Source: JACDET01 sp038253825
GTDB taxonomy: Bacteria; Patescibacteriota; Microgenomatia; Levybacterales; UBA12049
Length of the DNA stretch: 47,364 bases
Assembly: GCA_038253825.1 (NCBI GenBank)
Contig: JBBSGT010000010.1
Location: forward strand, 1-47,364
Reading direction: 5' to 3'
Shown: positions 30,657 to 38,192 of the stretch, piece after piece
How the letters are laid out: every line of letters starts with the position of its first letter
How positions within the stretch are numbered: the first letter of the stretch is position 1
Notes under the pieces: model-generated
The model's database searches: none
The model's input: the letters and a program-made list of their open reading frames with translations, nothing else
What the model was told of the DNA's origin: nothing
Made by a program: the position numbers and the translations under genes

Positions 30657-31328
30657 ATGTCAGATTCGCTTTCGGTACTTCAAGAAAAAATAATTACGCA
30701 TCCATATTTTCAAAAAACAAAAACTATTATCGAAAATAATGTATGTCATGAAAATGAATCCGTGTATGATCATTCGCTTGCAACAGCGAAAAGAGCAGAC
30801 GAATGTGTGACGGGGGCGTTTGTTAGCAACCCAAAAGCAAAAGTATTGTTTAATAAATGGATGCAAGAAGAACCCTTTGGAATGCAGTACAAACACATTG
30901 CTGTTGTGATTGCCCTTTTGCATGATATCGGTAAAATTTTGGTTTATGAAGAAAATAGTCAACAAATTCCACTCAATGCTATTCAAGAAGATGGCAAAAC
31001 GCGAGCATCAGGACATGAATACTGGGGTTCAACAATCGTCCCAGAGATTTTGTGTGATGTGGGTCTCTCGGCAGAATTAGCCACGTATATTGCAAACATT
31101 GTAAAACTTCACGGTGTACTAATGATGCCGCATTTTGTCAAAACGAAAACGCTGGAAGAATATATCTCAGATATGAAAACGCAAGGGCAAGGATTTGAAA
31201 AAGAAATTTTATTTAATATTTATGCGGATACAGCCAATTGTCCAATTTTCAAAAGTTGGCTGGAAACAGTTATACAAATATTTAATATCGAAACATTTTA
31301 TCAAAAAAGAAATTATGTTATTGCCTAA
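30657..31328 (+). CDS. HD-domain hydrolase, 223 aa
   Basis: The HD site is clear: V-Y-D-H-S-L-A-T-A near residues 37-45, then V-I-A-L-L-H-D-I-G-K near 82-91, and later H-E-Y-W-G-S and K-L-H-G, which supply further metal ligands. It may cleave a phosphoester or cyclic nucleotide; no substrate is evident. I choose ATG 30657 because AAGGGA lies 8 nt upstream; in-frame ATG 30621 would add 12 residues and has no ribosome-binding site. It lies between ybeY and dnaX, 2 nt before dnaX. Confidence 0.82.
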   Translation: MSDSLSVLQEKIITHPYFQKTKTIIENNVCHENESVYDHSLATAKRADECVTGAFVSNPKAKVLFNKWMQEEPFGMQYKHIAVVIALLHDIGKILVYEENSQQIPLNAIQEDGKTRASGHEYWGSTIVPEILCDVGLSAELATYIANIVKLHGVLMMPHFVKTKTLEEYISDMKTQGQGFEKEILFNIYADTANCPIFKSWLETVIQIFNIETFYQKRNYVIA

Positions 31329-31330
31329 CT

Positions 31331-32848
31331 ATGGTCTTTTATCGTAAATATCGTCCGCAAACAATAGAGCAACTGGATAGTACCGCTGTCCGCGATATGC
31401 TCCATTCTGTATTGCAAAAAGAAGTTCCACATGCGCTTCTTTTTACCGGCCCCAAAGGACTAGGCAAAACTTCCACCGCACGAATTCTTGCCAAAGCAGT
31501 TAATTGCGTAAAACGAGGCAAAAATCTAGAGCCGTGTAATACGTGTGAACAATGTGGGGCGATAACCAATGGTACGAGTTTGGATATCTTAGAAATTGAC
31601 GCGGCATCAAATCGAGGCATTGATGAAATTCGGGAGCTCAAAGAAAAAATTAGACTTGCTCCGGTGAGTGCCAAAAAGAAAGTCTATATTATTGACGAAG
31701 TACATATGCTGACAACAGAAGCATTTAACGCGTTACTCAAAACTCTTGAAGAACCGCCAGACCACGCGATGTTTATTCTCTGTACAACAGAACCACAAAA
31801 AATTCCATCAACAATTTTATCTCGCTGTTTCCATATTTCATTCAAACCAGCAACTGAGGAGGAATTAATCCGTTCTTTTAAGAGGATTGTGAAAGGAGAA
31901 AACATTGCTATTACAGAGAAAGCGTTGAGCATTGTTGCTCATATGGCAGATAAAGGATTTCGAGACGGCGTAAAGATTTTGGAGGAAGTAAATTTGCTTG
32001 CTAATAACAAAGAAATAACAGAAGAATTTATCGAAAGCTCATTTAAGACGAAATCGGTTGCCGTAAGTGTCTTAGGATTGGTAGTCCTACTACAGCAGAG
32101 AAAAATAAAAGAAAGTTTATTGGCAATTAAAGCGATCACAGATGACGGAACAGATATAAAGTACTATACGAATTTCCTTATTAACACATTGCACGAAACA
32201 CTTTTGGCTAAACTTGGAGTTACTGAGAACAAAAACTTAGCCGATACAGATAAATTTACTGTGGATGAAATAAAATTCTTGATGCCACTCCTAACAAAGG
32301 CTTACGGTGAAATGAAATATGCCGTCGTGCCACAGTTACCGTTGGAACTTGCGGTTCTGGAATGGTGTGAGATGTCAGAAGAGCAAGAAGGGGAAAGTGC
32401 GTCAGCTCAACCGGTTTCGCAAGTTAATGTTTCAGTGACAGGTGATGGGGTTTCAGTTTCTTCACTTCGTAAACAAATCGGCACAATGAAAAAATTAAAA
32501 GCATTGTATGGTGAGCCAAAAAAGGAAAAGCAAATTGAAGAAGTAGAGATTACAACATCTACAGTTGCCTTGGAACATACCACCAATGACGGTGTCGAGA
32601 CCAAAGAATGGATGGATCATTTTTGGAATAATTTAATCGTTGAAATGAAAAAATACAATCATACCGTCGCAGGAGTTTTGCGCGGCTGTACTATCAAAAG
32701 TTACTCAGATCAACAAATGATTATCCAGACATCATATAAATTCCATAAAGAACGGCTGGATGATATGAAGAATAGAGAAGCGCTTTTGAAGGTCAGTAAA
32801 TTGCTGACTGGAAAAGATATTGAAATTACGATAGAATTGAAAAAGTGA
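31331..32848 (+). CDS. dnaX: DNA polymerase III subunit gamma/tau, 505 aa
   Basis: Clamp-loader ATPase. It starts Y-R-K-Y-R-P and has Walker A G-P-K-G-L-G-K-T-S near 41-49, a four-Cys zinc module (C-V-K-R..., C-N-T-C-E-Q-C near 65-78), Walker B Y-I-I-D-E-V-H-M-L near 119-127, and sensor S-R-C near 164. The C-terminus after about 370 is charged and variable. I see no A-rich slippery heptamer needed to make a short gamma form by eye. Followed by ybaB and, after prs, recR, the usual dnaX neighbourhood. Confidence 0.95.
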   Translation: MVFYRKYRPQTIEQLDSTAVRDMLHSVLQKEVPHALLFTGPKGLGKTSTARILAKAVNCVKRGKNLEPCNTCEQCGAITNGTSLDILEIDAASNRGIDEIRELKEKIRLAPVSAKKKVYIIDEVHMLTTEAFNALLKTLEEPPDHAMFILCTTEPQKIPSTILSRCFHISFKPATEEELIRSFKRIVKGENIAITEKALSIVAHMADKGFRDGVKILEEVNLLANNKEITEEFIESSFKTKSVAVSVLGLVVLLQQRKIKESLLAIKAITDDGTDIKYYTNFLINTLHETLLAKLGVTENKNLADTDKFTVDEIKFLMPLLTKAYGEMKYAVVPQLPLELAVLEWCEMSEEQEGESASAQPVSQVNVSVTGDGVSVSSLRKQIGTMKKLKALYGEPKKEKQIEEVEITTSTVALEHTTNDGVETKEWMDHFWNNLIVEMKKYNHTVAGVLRGCTIKSYSDQQMIIQTSYKFHKERLDDMKNREALLKVSKLLTGKDIEITIELKK

Positions 32849-32856
32849 GGAGGTGA
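32849..32856 (+). promoter_or_regulatory. Full-length Shine-Dalgarno of ybaB
   Basis: GGAGGTGA matches the anti-Shine-Dalgarno at every base, 6 nt before ATG 32863 and overlapping the dnaX stop. It sets the start at 32863 rather than the TTG at 32857. Confidence 0.85.
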
Positions 32857-32862
32857 TTGTGT

Positions 32863-33159
32863 ATGGCATTTAATCCATTTGGACAATTAGGTGAATTAAA
32901 AAAGATGCGTGACCAAGCTATGGCGATGCAGCGTGAGTTGCAATCAGAAATTGTAGAAGTCAGCAAACGCGGGGTCTATGTCAAAATCAGTGGAGATCAG
33001 AAAATTATTGAAATAAAATCCAACGAAAAATCTGATGATGATATTCGTGAAGCAGTCAATGAAGCTGTTAAGAAATCACAAGAAGTGGCTGCAAAGAAAT
33101 TGCAATCCATGACTGGTGGTATGGGCGGACTCGCAAATATGTTGGGAGGAGGTAAGTAG
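32863..33159 (+). CDS. ybaB: YbaB/EbfC nucleoid-associated protein, 98 aa
   Basis: A small dimeric DNA-binding protein. Standard features are the early M-A-F-N-P-F-G-Q-L-G-E-L-K-K-M-R-D-Q-A helix, a central sheet with V-Y-V-K-I-S-G-D-Q-K-I-I-E-I, and the Gly/Met-rich tail (M-T-G-G-M-G-G-L-A-N-M-L-G-G-G). It is the usual partner of dnaX and recR. A curious point: the 189-aa protein at 34966 begins with the same M-A-F-N-P-F string. Confidence 0.93.
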   Translation: MAFNPFGQLGELKKMRDQAMAMQRELQSEIVEVSKRGVYVKISGDQKIIEIKSNEKSDDDIREAVNEAVKKSQEVAAKKLQSMTGGMGGLANMLGGGK

Positions 33160-33302
33160 TTAGGCAATTTCTACTCAATTGTAAATTATGTTAATTATTC
33201 TTTGATAATTTGACAGTATTGTGTCGGATATTACACCTAGAATATTTTTCGGCTACACCTCTGTAGACATAAGTAATTGTACCCTGTTTTAGGTGCCAAC
33301 TT

Positions 33303-33331
33303 TTGCATTTTGGCTTCGAAGCTAGTACAAT
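33303..33331 (+). promoter_or_regulatory. Leaderless promoter of prs
   Basis: TTGCAT (33303-33308), 17-nt spacer, TACAAT (33326-33331), 6 nt before ATG 33338. The rest of the 33160-33302 gap is AT-rich with no clear structure. Confidence 0.75.
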
Positions 33332-33337
33332 AGCTTA

Positions 33338-34300
33338 ATGAAATTATTTTCAGGATCTTCGAATAAACCCCTCGCAATAAAAATAGCAAAAACACTCGAT
33401 ATGAAGTTGTCACCTAGGGAAATCATGACATTTCCTGACGGTGAGCACCGGGTAAAAATCAGTACAAACGTTCTTAATGAGGATACGGTTATTTTCCAGT
33501 CGACCAATGCACCTGTGGACCATAATTACATGCAACTTTTTTTTATGATCGACGCACTGAAAAGAAGTGGGGCCAAATCAGTTACGGTGGTTATTCCTTA
33601 TCTTGGGTATCAACGACAGGATCATGTTTTTCGCGATGGAGAAGTTGTTTCGCTTGATGTCATTATTCGTTTCTTGGAATCATTAAAAGTAGATCGCGTT
33701 ATTTCTCTTGATCTTCATTCTATTAAAATTCCTGAGCTCTTTCATATTCCGATGACGCAACTTTCCGCATTACCACTTTTTGCTGAGAAGATAAAAAGCC
33801 ATTCCTTTAGTTCACTCCTTGGTGATAATCCAAAAGAGCTCTTAAAGGACTCGGTTCTTGTTTCTCCTGACTTGGGGGGACTACGAAGAGTAGAACAACT
33901 GTCCGTAATGCTGGATGGATTACCCTGGATCGCCACCGTTAAAAATCGAGATCTTAAAACAGGGGAGATCACTATAAACGGATTTGACAGACCGGTAAAA
34001 CCGTCTGAATTAACAGGAAAGCGAGCGCTTATAGTAGACGATATGATTTCTAGTGGTGAAACAATTATGCAATGTGCTCAATTTCTGAAAGATAATGGTG
34101 TTGTATCATGTGACGTTTTTGTAACGCATGCACTTTATAAAGAAGAGACACCTGAATTGTTACAGGAGTCATATGTCGATAGTATCTATGTCACCAATAC
34201 TGTCGAAGTTCCGCAAGAGTATCGTTTTCCCAAACTACATGTTCTGTCAGTCGTTGATACAATTGCCGGAGAATTAAAAAAAATAAAGAGGGAGAAATAG
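33338..34300 (+). CDS. prs: Ribose-phosphate pyrophosphokinase, 320 aa
   Basis: Makes PRPP from ribose-5-phosphate and ATP for nucleotide synthesis. It has the F-x-D-G-E-H loop near 31-36 (T-F-P-D-G-E-H-R-V-K), Y-L-G-Y-Q-R-Q-D-H-V-F near 86-96, D-L-H-S near 128 and the PRPP loop R-A-L-I-V-D-D-M-I-S-S-G-E-T near 228-241. Length typical. It interrupts the usual dnaX-ybaB-recR row and has its own promoter, whose predicted start coincides with the ATG. Confidence 0.94.
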   Translation: MKLFSGSSNKPLAIKIAKTLDMKLSPREIMTFPDGEHRVKISTNVLNEDTVIFQSTNAPVDHNYMQLFFMIDALKRSGAKSVTVVIPYLGYQRQDHVFRDGEVVSLDVIIRFLESLKVDRVISLDLHSIKIPELFHIPMTQLSALPLFAEKIKSHSFSSLLGDNPKELLKDSVLVSPDLGGLRRVEQLSVMLDGLPWIATVKNRDLKTGEITINGFDRPVKPSELTGKRALIVDDMISSGETIMQCAQFLKDNGVVSCDVFVTHALYKEETPELLQESYVDSIYVTNTVEVPQEYRFPKLHVLSVVDTIAGELKKIKREK

Positions 34301-34315
34301 ATTTAAACTGTCTCT

Positions 34316-34921
34316 ATGAAAATTCCAAAGTCTATACAAAGTGTTACAGAGAGTTTTGAACGATTACCAGGTATTGGTCCAAAGACTGCAGAAAGACTTA
34401 CATTCTATCTTTTGCATGTTCCCCAAGGCGAATTGGACCGTTTTGCTAAATCAGTCCAAAATCTAAAACTCGGTACAACTATTTGCTCGATATGTTTTAA
34501 TGTTGGAGAGACTGATCCTTGTTCTATCTGCGAAGATCCCCAAAGAAATCATTCTTTGATTTGTGTCGTCGAACAACCACTTGATGTTATTGCATTAGAG
34601 AAAAATAGAAAATATCCTGGAGTTTATCATGTCCTCAATGGAAAAATTGATCCGTTAAATAATATAGGTCCGGACGAAATTCGCATTCATGAATTGATTG
34701 AGCGAATGAAAAATGATGAGAGAATTAAAGAAATTATTTTGGCTACCAATCCCACGATGGAGGGAGAAGCAACAGCGATGTATATTGCAAAACAACTAAA
34801 GACGCAAAACGAAAAACTAACAATTACAAGAATCGGGAGAGGATTACCGATTGGATCGGATATTGAGTATGCTGACCCGTCGACATTGGAGCGCGCTATG
34901 GAGGGAAGAAGCGACTATTGA
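34316..34921 (+). CDS. recR: Recombination protein RecR, 201 aa
   Basis: Works with RecF/RecO to load RecA at gaps. The helix-hairpin-helix L-P-G-I-G-P-K-T-A-E-R-L is near residues 17-28, the zinc finger C-x2-C ... C-x2-C at about 56-71 (C-S-I-C-F-N-V, C-S-I-C), and the Toprim domain with V-V-E-Q-P-L-D near 83-89, N-P-T-M-E-G-E-A-T near 141-149. Length normal. Confidence 0.95.
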   Translation: MKIPKSIQSVTESFERLPGIGPKTAERLTFYLLHVPQGELDRFAKSVQNLKLGTTICSICFNVGETDPCSICEDPQRNHSLICVVEQPLDVIALEKNRKYPGVYHVLNGKIDPLNNIGPDEIRIHELIERMKNDERIKEIILATNPTMEGEATAMYIAKQLKTQNEKLTITRIGRGLPIGSDIEYADPSTLERAMEGRSDY

Positions 34922-34930
34922 GAATGGAGA

Positions 34931-34959
34931 TTAACCTTAAATACGAAATGTAGTATTAT
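34931..34959 (+). promoter_or_regulatory. Leaderless promoter of the Gln-rich protein gene
   Basis: TTAACC (34931-34936), 17-nt spacer, TATTAT (34954-34959), 6 nt before ATG 34966. Confidence 0.6.
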
Positions 34960-34965
34960 AAATAT

Positions 34966-35535
34966 ATGGCTTTTAATCCATTTTCAAATGATAGTGAAGA
35001 TACAAGTTTCGAACAAGGAAACGCCATAAACCAATCTGCAAAGAATGCAGTCAAAGCTGTGACTGCTCAGGCACAGCAACAACAAAAAGCACTGACGAAG
35101 TCGATTGTCGACCAATTGTACGGTGTTACACCACCTTCTCCGGATAAAGACTCCAAGCAAAAAGAAAAGCCTCCAGGGATGGAAACCATCGAAAAACAGT
35201 TGCCGCAAAACCAGGGGGATGAAAAACAGCTCGAAGAGGCACGAACAAAATTACAAGAATTTCAACGATTGCATAGAGATACTTATTTTAATCCAACAAT
35301 GGGTGATGAAGCCCAAAAGAAACAGGAACAGGAAAATCAACAACAGAAACAATCCAAACTCCAAGAGGAGGAACAAGAACAGCAACGAAAGACAGAAGAA
35401 AAAGCAGCGCAGGAAGAGAATTTGGCAGCAACAGCACCGCGTGGAAAGAGCACTGGACGTAATAGAATGAGTAAACCGATAGCACTGACACAAGCAAAGA
35501 CGAAGACTGAGATAAATAGAGGAACGACAGGTTAA
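34966..35535 (+). CDS. Gln/Glu-rich coiled-coil protein, 189 aa
   Basis: No known function. It begins M-A-F-N-P-F-S, then a helical Gln/Ala-rich region (about 20-50), a short conserved-looking L-Y-G-V-T-P-P-S-P near 51-59, and a long Lys/Glu/Gln-rich coiled-coil stretch at about 84-150, ending in a basic tail. No membrane span. Codon-level low complexity (AAAGA, CAACAA) probably explains its shadow frames on both strands. Has its own leaderless promoter. Confidence 0.7.
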   Translation: MAFNPFSNDSEDTSFEQGNAINQSAKNAVKAVTAQAQQQQKALTKSIVDQLYGVTPPSPDKDSKQKEKPPGMETIEKQLPQNQGDEKQLEEARTKLQEFQRLHRDTYFNPTMGDEAQKKQEQENQQQKQSKLQEEEQEQQRKTEEKAAQEENLAATAPRGKSTGRNRMSKPIALTQAKTKTEINRGTTG

Positions 35536-35551
35536 ATAAGAATAGAGAATT

Positions 35552-35580
35552 TTGAATTCTACGCTAGCTTCAGCTATAAT
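35552..35580 (+). promoter_or_regulatory. Promoter of cysS
   Basis: TTGAAT (35552-35557), 17-nt spacer, TATAAT (35575-35580), 9 nt before ATG 35590. Confidence 0.75.
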
Positions 35581-35589
35581 GCATAGCAT

Positions 35590-37023
35590 ATGCTGAAACT
35601 TTTTAATTCCTTAACACGCAAAGCTGAAAATTTTAAACCCATCCATCCACTCCAAGTAGGAATGTATACTTGTGGACCGACTGTCTATCAATTTGCGCAT
35701 ATCGGAAACATGCGATCATTTACCACAGCGGATTTACTCGTTCGTACCCTTCGCTATAATGGTTATGATGTGGACTTTGTCATGAATATAACTGATGTCG
35801 GGCATATGACTCAAGATGAAGCGGGTGGTGGGGACACCGGGGAAGATAAAATGGAAAAGTCTGCGCGATTGGAAGGAAAGTCTGTTTGGGAAGTAGCACA
35901 ATTTTACACTGATGTTTTTCTCAAGGATTATAAATCCCTCAATTTTACTTTGCCCACTAAGTTCTGTAAAGCAACCGATCATATCAAAGAGCAAATTGAT
36001 TTAATCAAAAAAATTGAAGCAAATGGTTTTACCTACAAAACTTCCGATGGTATTTATTTTGATACTGCAAAATTAAAAGATTATGGTGCGATATCCGATA
36101 TGGATCAGATCAAGGAAGGAGCACGTATTGCTCTTAGCGATGAAAAAAAGAACCCACGCGACTTTGCACTCTGGAAATTTAGTCCTGAAGTCGATCCTTC
36201 GACAGGCTCAGGAAAAAGACAGATGGAATGGAAAAGTCTTTGGGGTAAAGGGTTCCCTGGTTGGCATATTGAATGTAGTGCCATGAGTATGAAATATCTG
36301 GGGGAGACATTTGACATCCACACCGGAGGTATTGACCATAAAGCAATCCATCACCCCAATGAAATTGCGCAATCAGAAGCAGCAACAGGAAAGCCGCTAT
36401 CAAATTATTGGGTGCATACAGCCTTCATGCTCGTTGCAGGACAAAAGATGAGTAAGAGTTTGGGGAATACCTATACACTTTATGATATTGAACAGCAGAA
36501 TTATGACCTGCTGGCAATGCGTTATCTGTATCTTCAAACGCATTATCGTCAAGAAATGAATTTTACTTTTGATGCACTTGACGGCGCACAAAATGCTTTT
36601 AAGAAATTAATTCTTGATGTCAGTCGTTGGGAAGATCCTTCAGAAAATTCAGGCAAAGTTCCTAGTGGCGTTTTTGAAGATTTTGAAAAGAGATTTTTGG
36701 ATGCAATTAATGATGATCTCAATACGTCTCAAGCCCTTGCTATCATGTGGGAGTTAGTTAAATCAGATTATCCAACCGGACCGAAATTCCGGACACTTTT
36801 CAAAATGGACAAAGTCTTGGGACTTAATATTGAAGAAATCAGTAAACAACTCAAACAAGTGCAAGGAATTGTGCCCGGGAGTATTCAACATCTCGTGGAG
36901 GAACGACAAAGTCTTCGCAAGCAAAAGAAATTTAATGCTGCAGATCAGATCCGGGCAAGAATTAAAAAACTCGGGTATGTCATAGAAGATACAAAAAAAG
37001 GTGTGAAAGTGACAAAAAAGTAG
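35590..37023 (+). CDS. cysS: Cysteinyl-tRNA synthetase, 477 aa
   Basis: Class I synthetase. Zinc ligands are visible at Y-T-C-G-P-T-V-Y near 27-34, W-H-I-E-C-S-A-M and H-H-P-N-E. The H-I-G-N motif reads A-H-I-G-N-M-R near 36-42, and K-M-S-K-S is near 293. Near residue 200 the enzyme normally continues straight into K-R-Q-M-E-W; here the codons encode D-P-S-T-G-S-G before it, and the DNA there (36193-36213) is the dispersed palindrome-like sequence CCTTCGACAGGCTCAGG. The insertion stays in frame, so the enzyme should be functional. Reads into a small hairpin at 37043. Confidence 0.95.
   Translation: MLKLFNSLTRKAENFKPIHPLQVGMYTCGPTVYQFAHIGNMRSFTTADLLVRTLRYNGYDVDFVMNITDVGHMTQDEAGGGDTGEDKMEKSARLEGKSVWEVAQFYTDVFLKDYKSLNFTLPTKFCKATDHIKEQIDLIKKIEANGFTYKTSDGIYFDTAKLKDYGAISDMDQIKEGARIALSDEKKNPRDFALWKFSPEVDPSTGSGKRQMEWKSLWGKGFPGWHIECSAMSMKYLGETFDIHTGGIDHKAIHHPNEIAQSEAATGKPLSNYWVHTAFMLVAGQKMSKSLGNTYTLYDIEQQNYDLLAMRYLYLQTHYRQEMNFTFDALDGAQNAFKKLILDVSRWEDPSENSGKVPSGVFEDFEKRFLDAINDDLNTSQALAIMWELVKSDYPTGPKFRTLFKMDKVLGLNIEEISKQLKQVQGIVPGSIQHLVEERQSLRKQKKFNAADQIRARIKKLGYVIEDTKKGVKVTKK
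36193..36213. repeat. CCTTCGACAGGCTCAGG repeat within cysS
   Basis: The core is a widely scattered bacterial short repeat (I recognise both it and its reverse-strand peptide P-E-P-V-E-G-S). Here it is translated as part of CysS. Confidence 0.6.
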
Positions 37024-37042
37024 ATTCCTCCTAATATTTTTA

Positions 37043-37062
37043 TGTCATCCTCGCGAATGACA
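37043..37062. repeat. Small GTCAT hairpin, likely degraded repeat / weak terminator
   Basis: TGTCAT (37043-37048), loop CCTCGCGA, ATGACA (37057-37062). It uses the ends of the GTCATTCC repeat family and lies between convergent cysS and the 105-aa gene, so may act as a two-way terminator. Confidence 0.5.
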
Positions 37063-37071
37063 ATATTTAAC

Positions 37072-37389
37072 TTATTTCTTTCTCGAAGCGATTATAAAAC
37101 TTGCTAAAAAGTACAAAAGTAGTGTTTGCCAGAAGATAATTGAGATAAGTGTGGTGCTCAAAAAAATCGCAACCGCATCACGTTGAATACCGTAAATAGT
37201 AATGAGCAAAGAACCGAGTTTTGCAGCTAGAAATAATAAGGCAATTGCAATTAACGGAGAAAAAATAACAGGGAGAAGAATCGGTCGTTTGACAGTTTCT
37301 TTAATCGATTTATATGGATGAAATGTTAGACCCAACAACATCTTTGTCCAAATATAGCTTGCGTAAATAACTAATACTCGCTTTTTCAT
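37072..37389 (-). CDS. Small membrane protein in sigma operon, 105 aa
   Basis: Three hydrophobic segments are seen: a short one at about 10-22, one at about 38-65 and one at about 73-100, joined by a basic loop with H-P-Y-K-S-I-K-E-T-V-K-R-P. Its resemblance to YIP1-like membrane proteins is weak. Starts 4 nt inside the preceding gene's end, so is co-translated with the sigma factor unit. Could be part of the signal that holds the sigma factor, but no direct evidence. Confidence 0.65.
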   Translation of the reverse strand: MKKRVLVIYASYIWTKMLLGLTFHPYKSIKETVKRPILLPVIFSPLIAIALLFLAAKLGSLLITIYGIQRDAVAIFLSTTLISIIFWQTLLLYFLASFIIASRKK

Positions 37390-37613
37390 ATACTTCTAAA
37401 AATTCGCAAAACAACGTCAGTATAGTGACTACCGATTACACCTCGAAAAAGAAGTGAGATTAAAAATGCGAGGGGAATAATAAAACGCCATGGATGATCA
37501 CTAAGCCATTCGATGACAAAGCGAAATATTTTTGGAAAAGGAACAGCGTCCATTGCTTTTTTCTGTTCTTGTGCACGTTGTTGGAGAATGAGTAGGAAGT
37601 CACGTTCTTTCAT
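37386..37613 (-). CDS. Single-span membrane protein after sigma factor, possible anti-sigma, 75 aa
   Basis: The N-terminal 37 residues are charged and helical (R-D-F-L-L-I-L-Q-Q-R-A-Q-E-Q-K-K), probably cytoplasmic, followed by one membrane helix (about 43-60) and a short outer tail. It overlaps the end of the sigma gene by 14 nt. This size, order and topology are common for anti-sigma factors, but it lacks a recognisable zinc anti-sigma motif (H-x3-C-x2-C). The anti-sigma role is inference. Confidence 0.65.
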   Translation of the reverse strand: MKERDFLLILQQRAQEQKKAMDAVPFPKIFRFVIEWLSDHPWRFIIPLAFLISLLFRGVIGSHYTDVVLRIFRSI

Positions 37614-38133
37614 AATCCTTTTTAAATTGTTGTCTAGCTCGATAGAGTAGCGATTCTGTTGCTTTGGGTGACAAATTTATTTCCAGAGCAATCATCTTAA
37701 TCGGCATTGCTTCTTCATAATGCAGTCTCAAAATTTGCTGATAGCGTTCTGAGAGATTTTGCAATGTTTGTTTGAGTTTTAGCAGTAGTTCCTGTTTCTC
37801 ATATTGAAATTCCGGCTCATTAATCTCTTCTGCAACGAGTTTTAAATATGAAAATTGGGAGAAAAGAAACGATTTCATTTTTCTCTTGCGATAGAAATTG
37901 GCTACTTTGTGGTGGGCAATTTTATATAACCATGTTTGCAAAAATGTATGTTCCCGAAGCGTCGGCAAAGCATCAACAGCATCAAGAAAAACGTCATTGA
38001 GAATTTCCTGTGCATCTTCTTCACGAGGAAGTCTATGTTTCAGATATCTTAAAATTCCTGAGGAATATGTTTTATAAAATATCTCAATTGCTTGCGGATC
38101 ACCGGCAAGCATTCGATTGATAAGAGGTGCCAT
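37600..38133 (-). CDS. ECF-type sigma factor, 177 aa
   Basis: Region 2 spans about 5-75 with E-E-D-A-Q-E-I-L-N-D-V-F-L-D-A-V and T-F-L-Q-T-W-L-Y-K-I-A-H-H-K-V-A-N-F-Y-R-K-R-K. Region 4, at about 115-175, has L-S-E-R-Y-Q-Q-I-L-R-L-H-Y and I-A-L-E-I-N-L-S-P-K-A-T-E-S-L-L-Y-R-A-R. The start at 38133 (MAPLINRMLAG) is chosen because TTGCTA-17-TATAAT ends 6 nt before it; the longer frame from 38238 would overlap the mevalonate promoter. It is divergent from the mevalonate operon across a 59-nt gap, so may co-regulate it. Confidence 0.9.
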   Translation of the reverse strand: MAPLINRMLAGDPQAIEIFYKTYSSGILRYLKHRLPREEDAQEILNDVFLDAVDALPTLREHTFLQTWLYKIAHHKVANFYRKRKMKSFLFSQFSYLKLVAEEINEPEFQYEKQELLLKLKQTLQNLSERYQQILRLHYEEAMPIKMIALEINLSPKATESLLYRARQQFKKDYERT

Positions 38134-38139
38134 AAACTG

Positions 38140-38168
38140 ATTATAGGGAAAATCGAATGATTTAGCAA
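38140..38168 (-). promoter_or_regulatory. Leaderless promoter of the sigma factor gene
   Basis: Minus strand TTGCTA (38168-38163), 17-nt spacer, TATAAT (38145-38140), 6 nt before ATG 38133. Confidence 0.78.
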
Positions 38169-38180
38169 AAAATTGCGACT

Positions 38181-38186
38181 TAATAT
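38181..38186 (+). promoter_or_regulatory. -10 box of the mevalonate operon
   Basis: TAATAT ends 6 nt before ATG 38193, so the long operon mRNA should begin at its first codon. The -35 (TGATTT at 38158 at 17-nt spacing) is weak and overlaps the divergent sigma promoter, which leaves room for an activator or alternative sigma factor. Confidence 0.5.
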
Positions 38187-38192
38187 ATAAGT

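Noticed and set aside
31331..32848. Programmed frameshift in dnaX for a short gamma form
   Set aside because: No A-AAA-AAG type slippery heptamer with a following stem was evident near the expected position.
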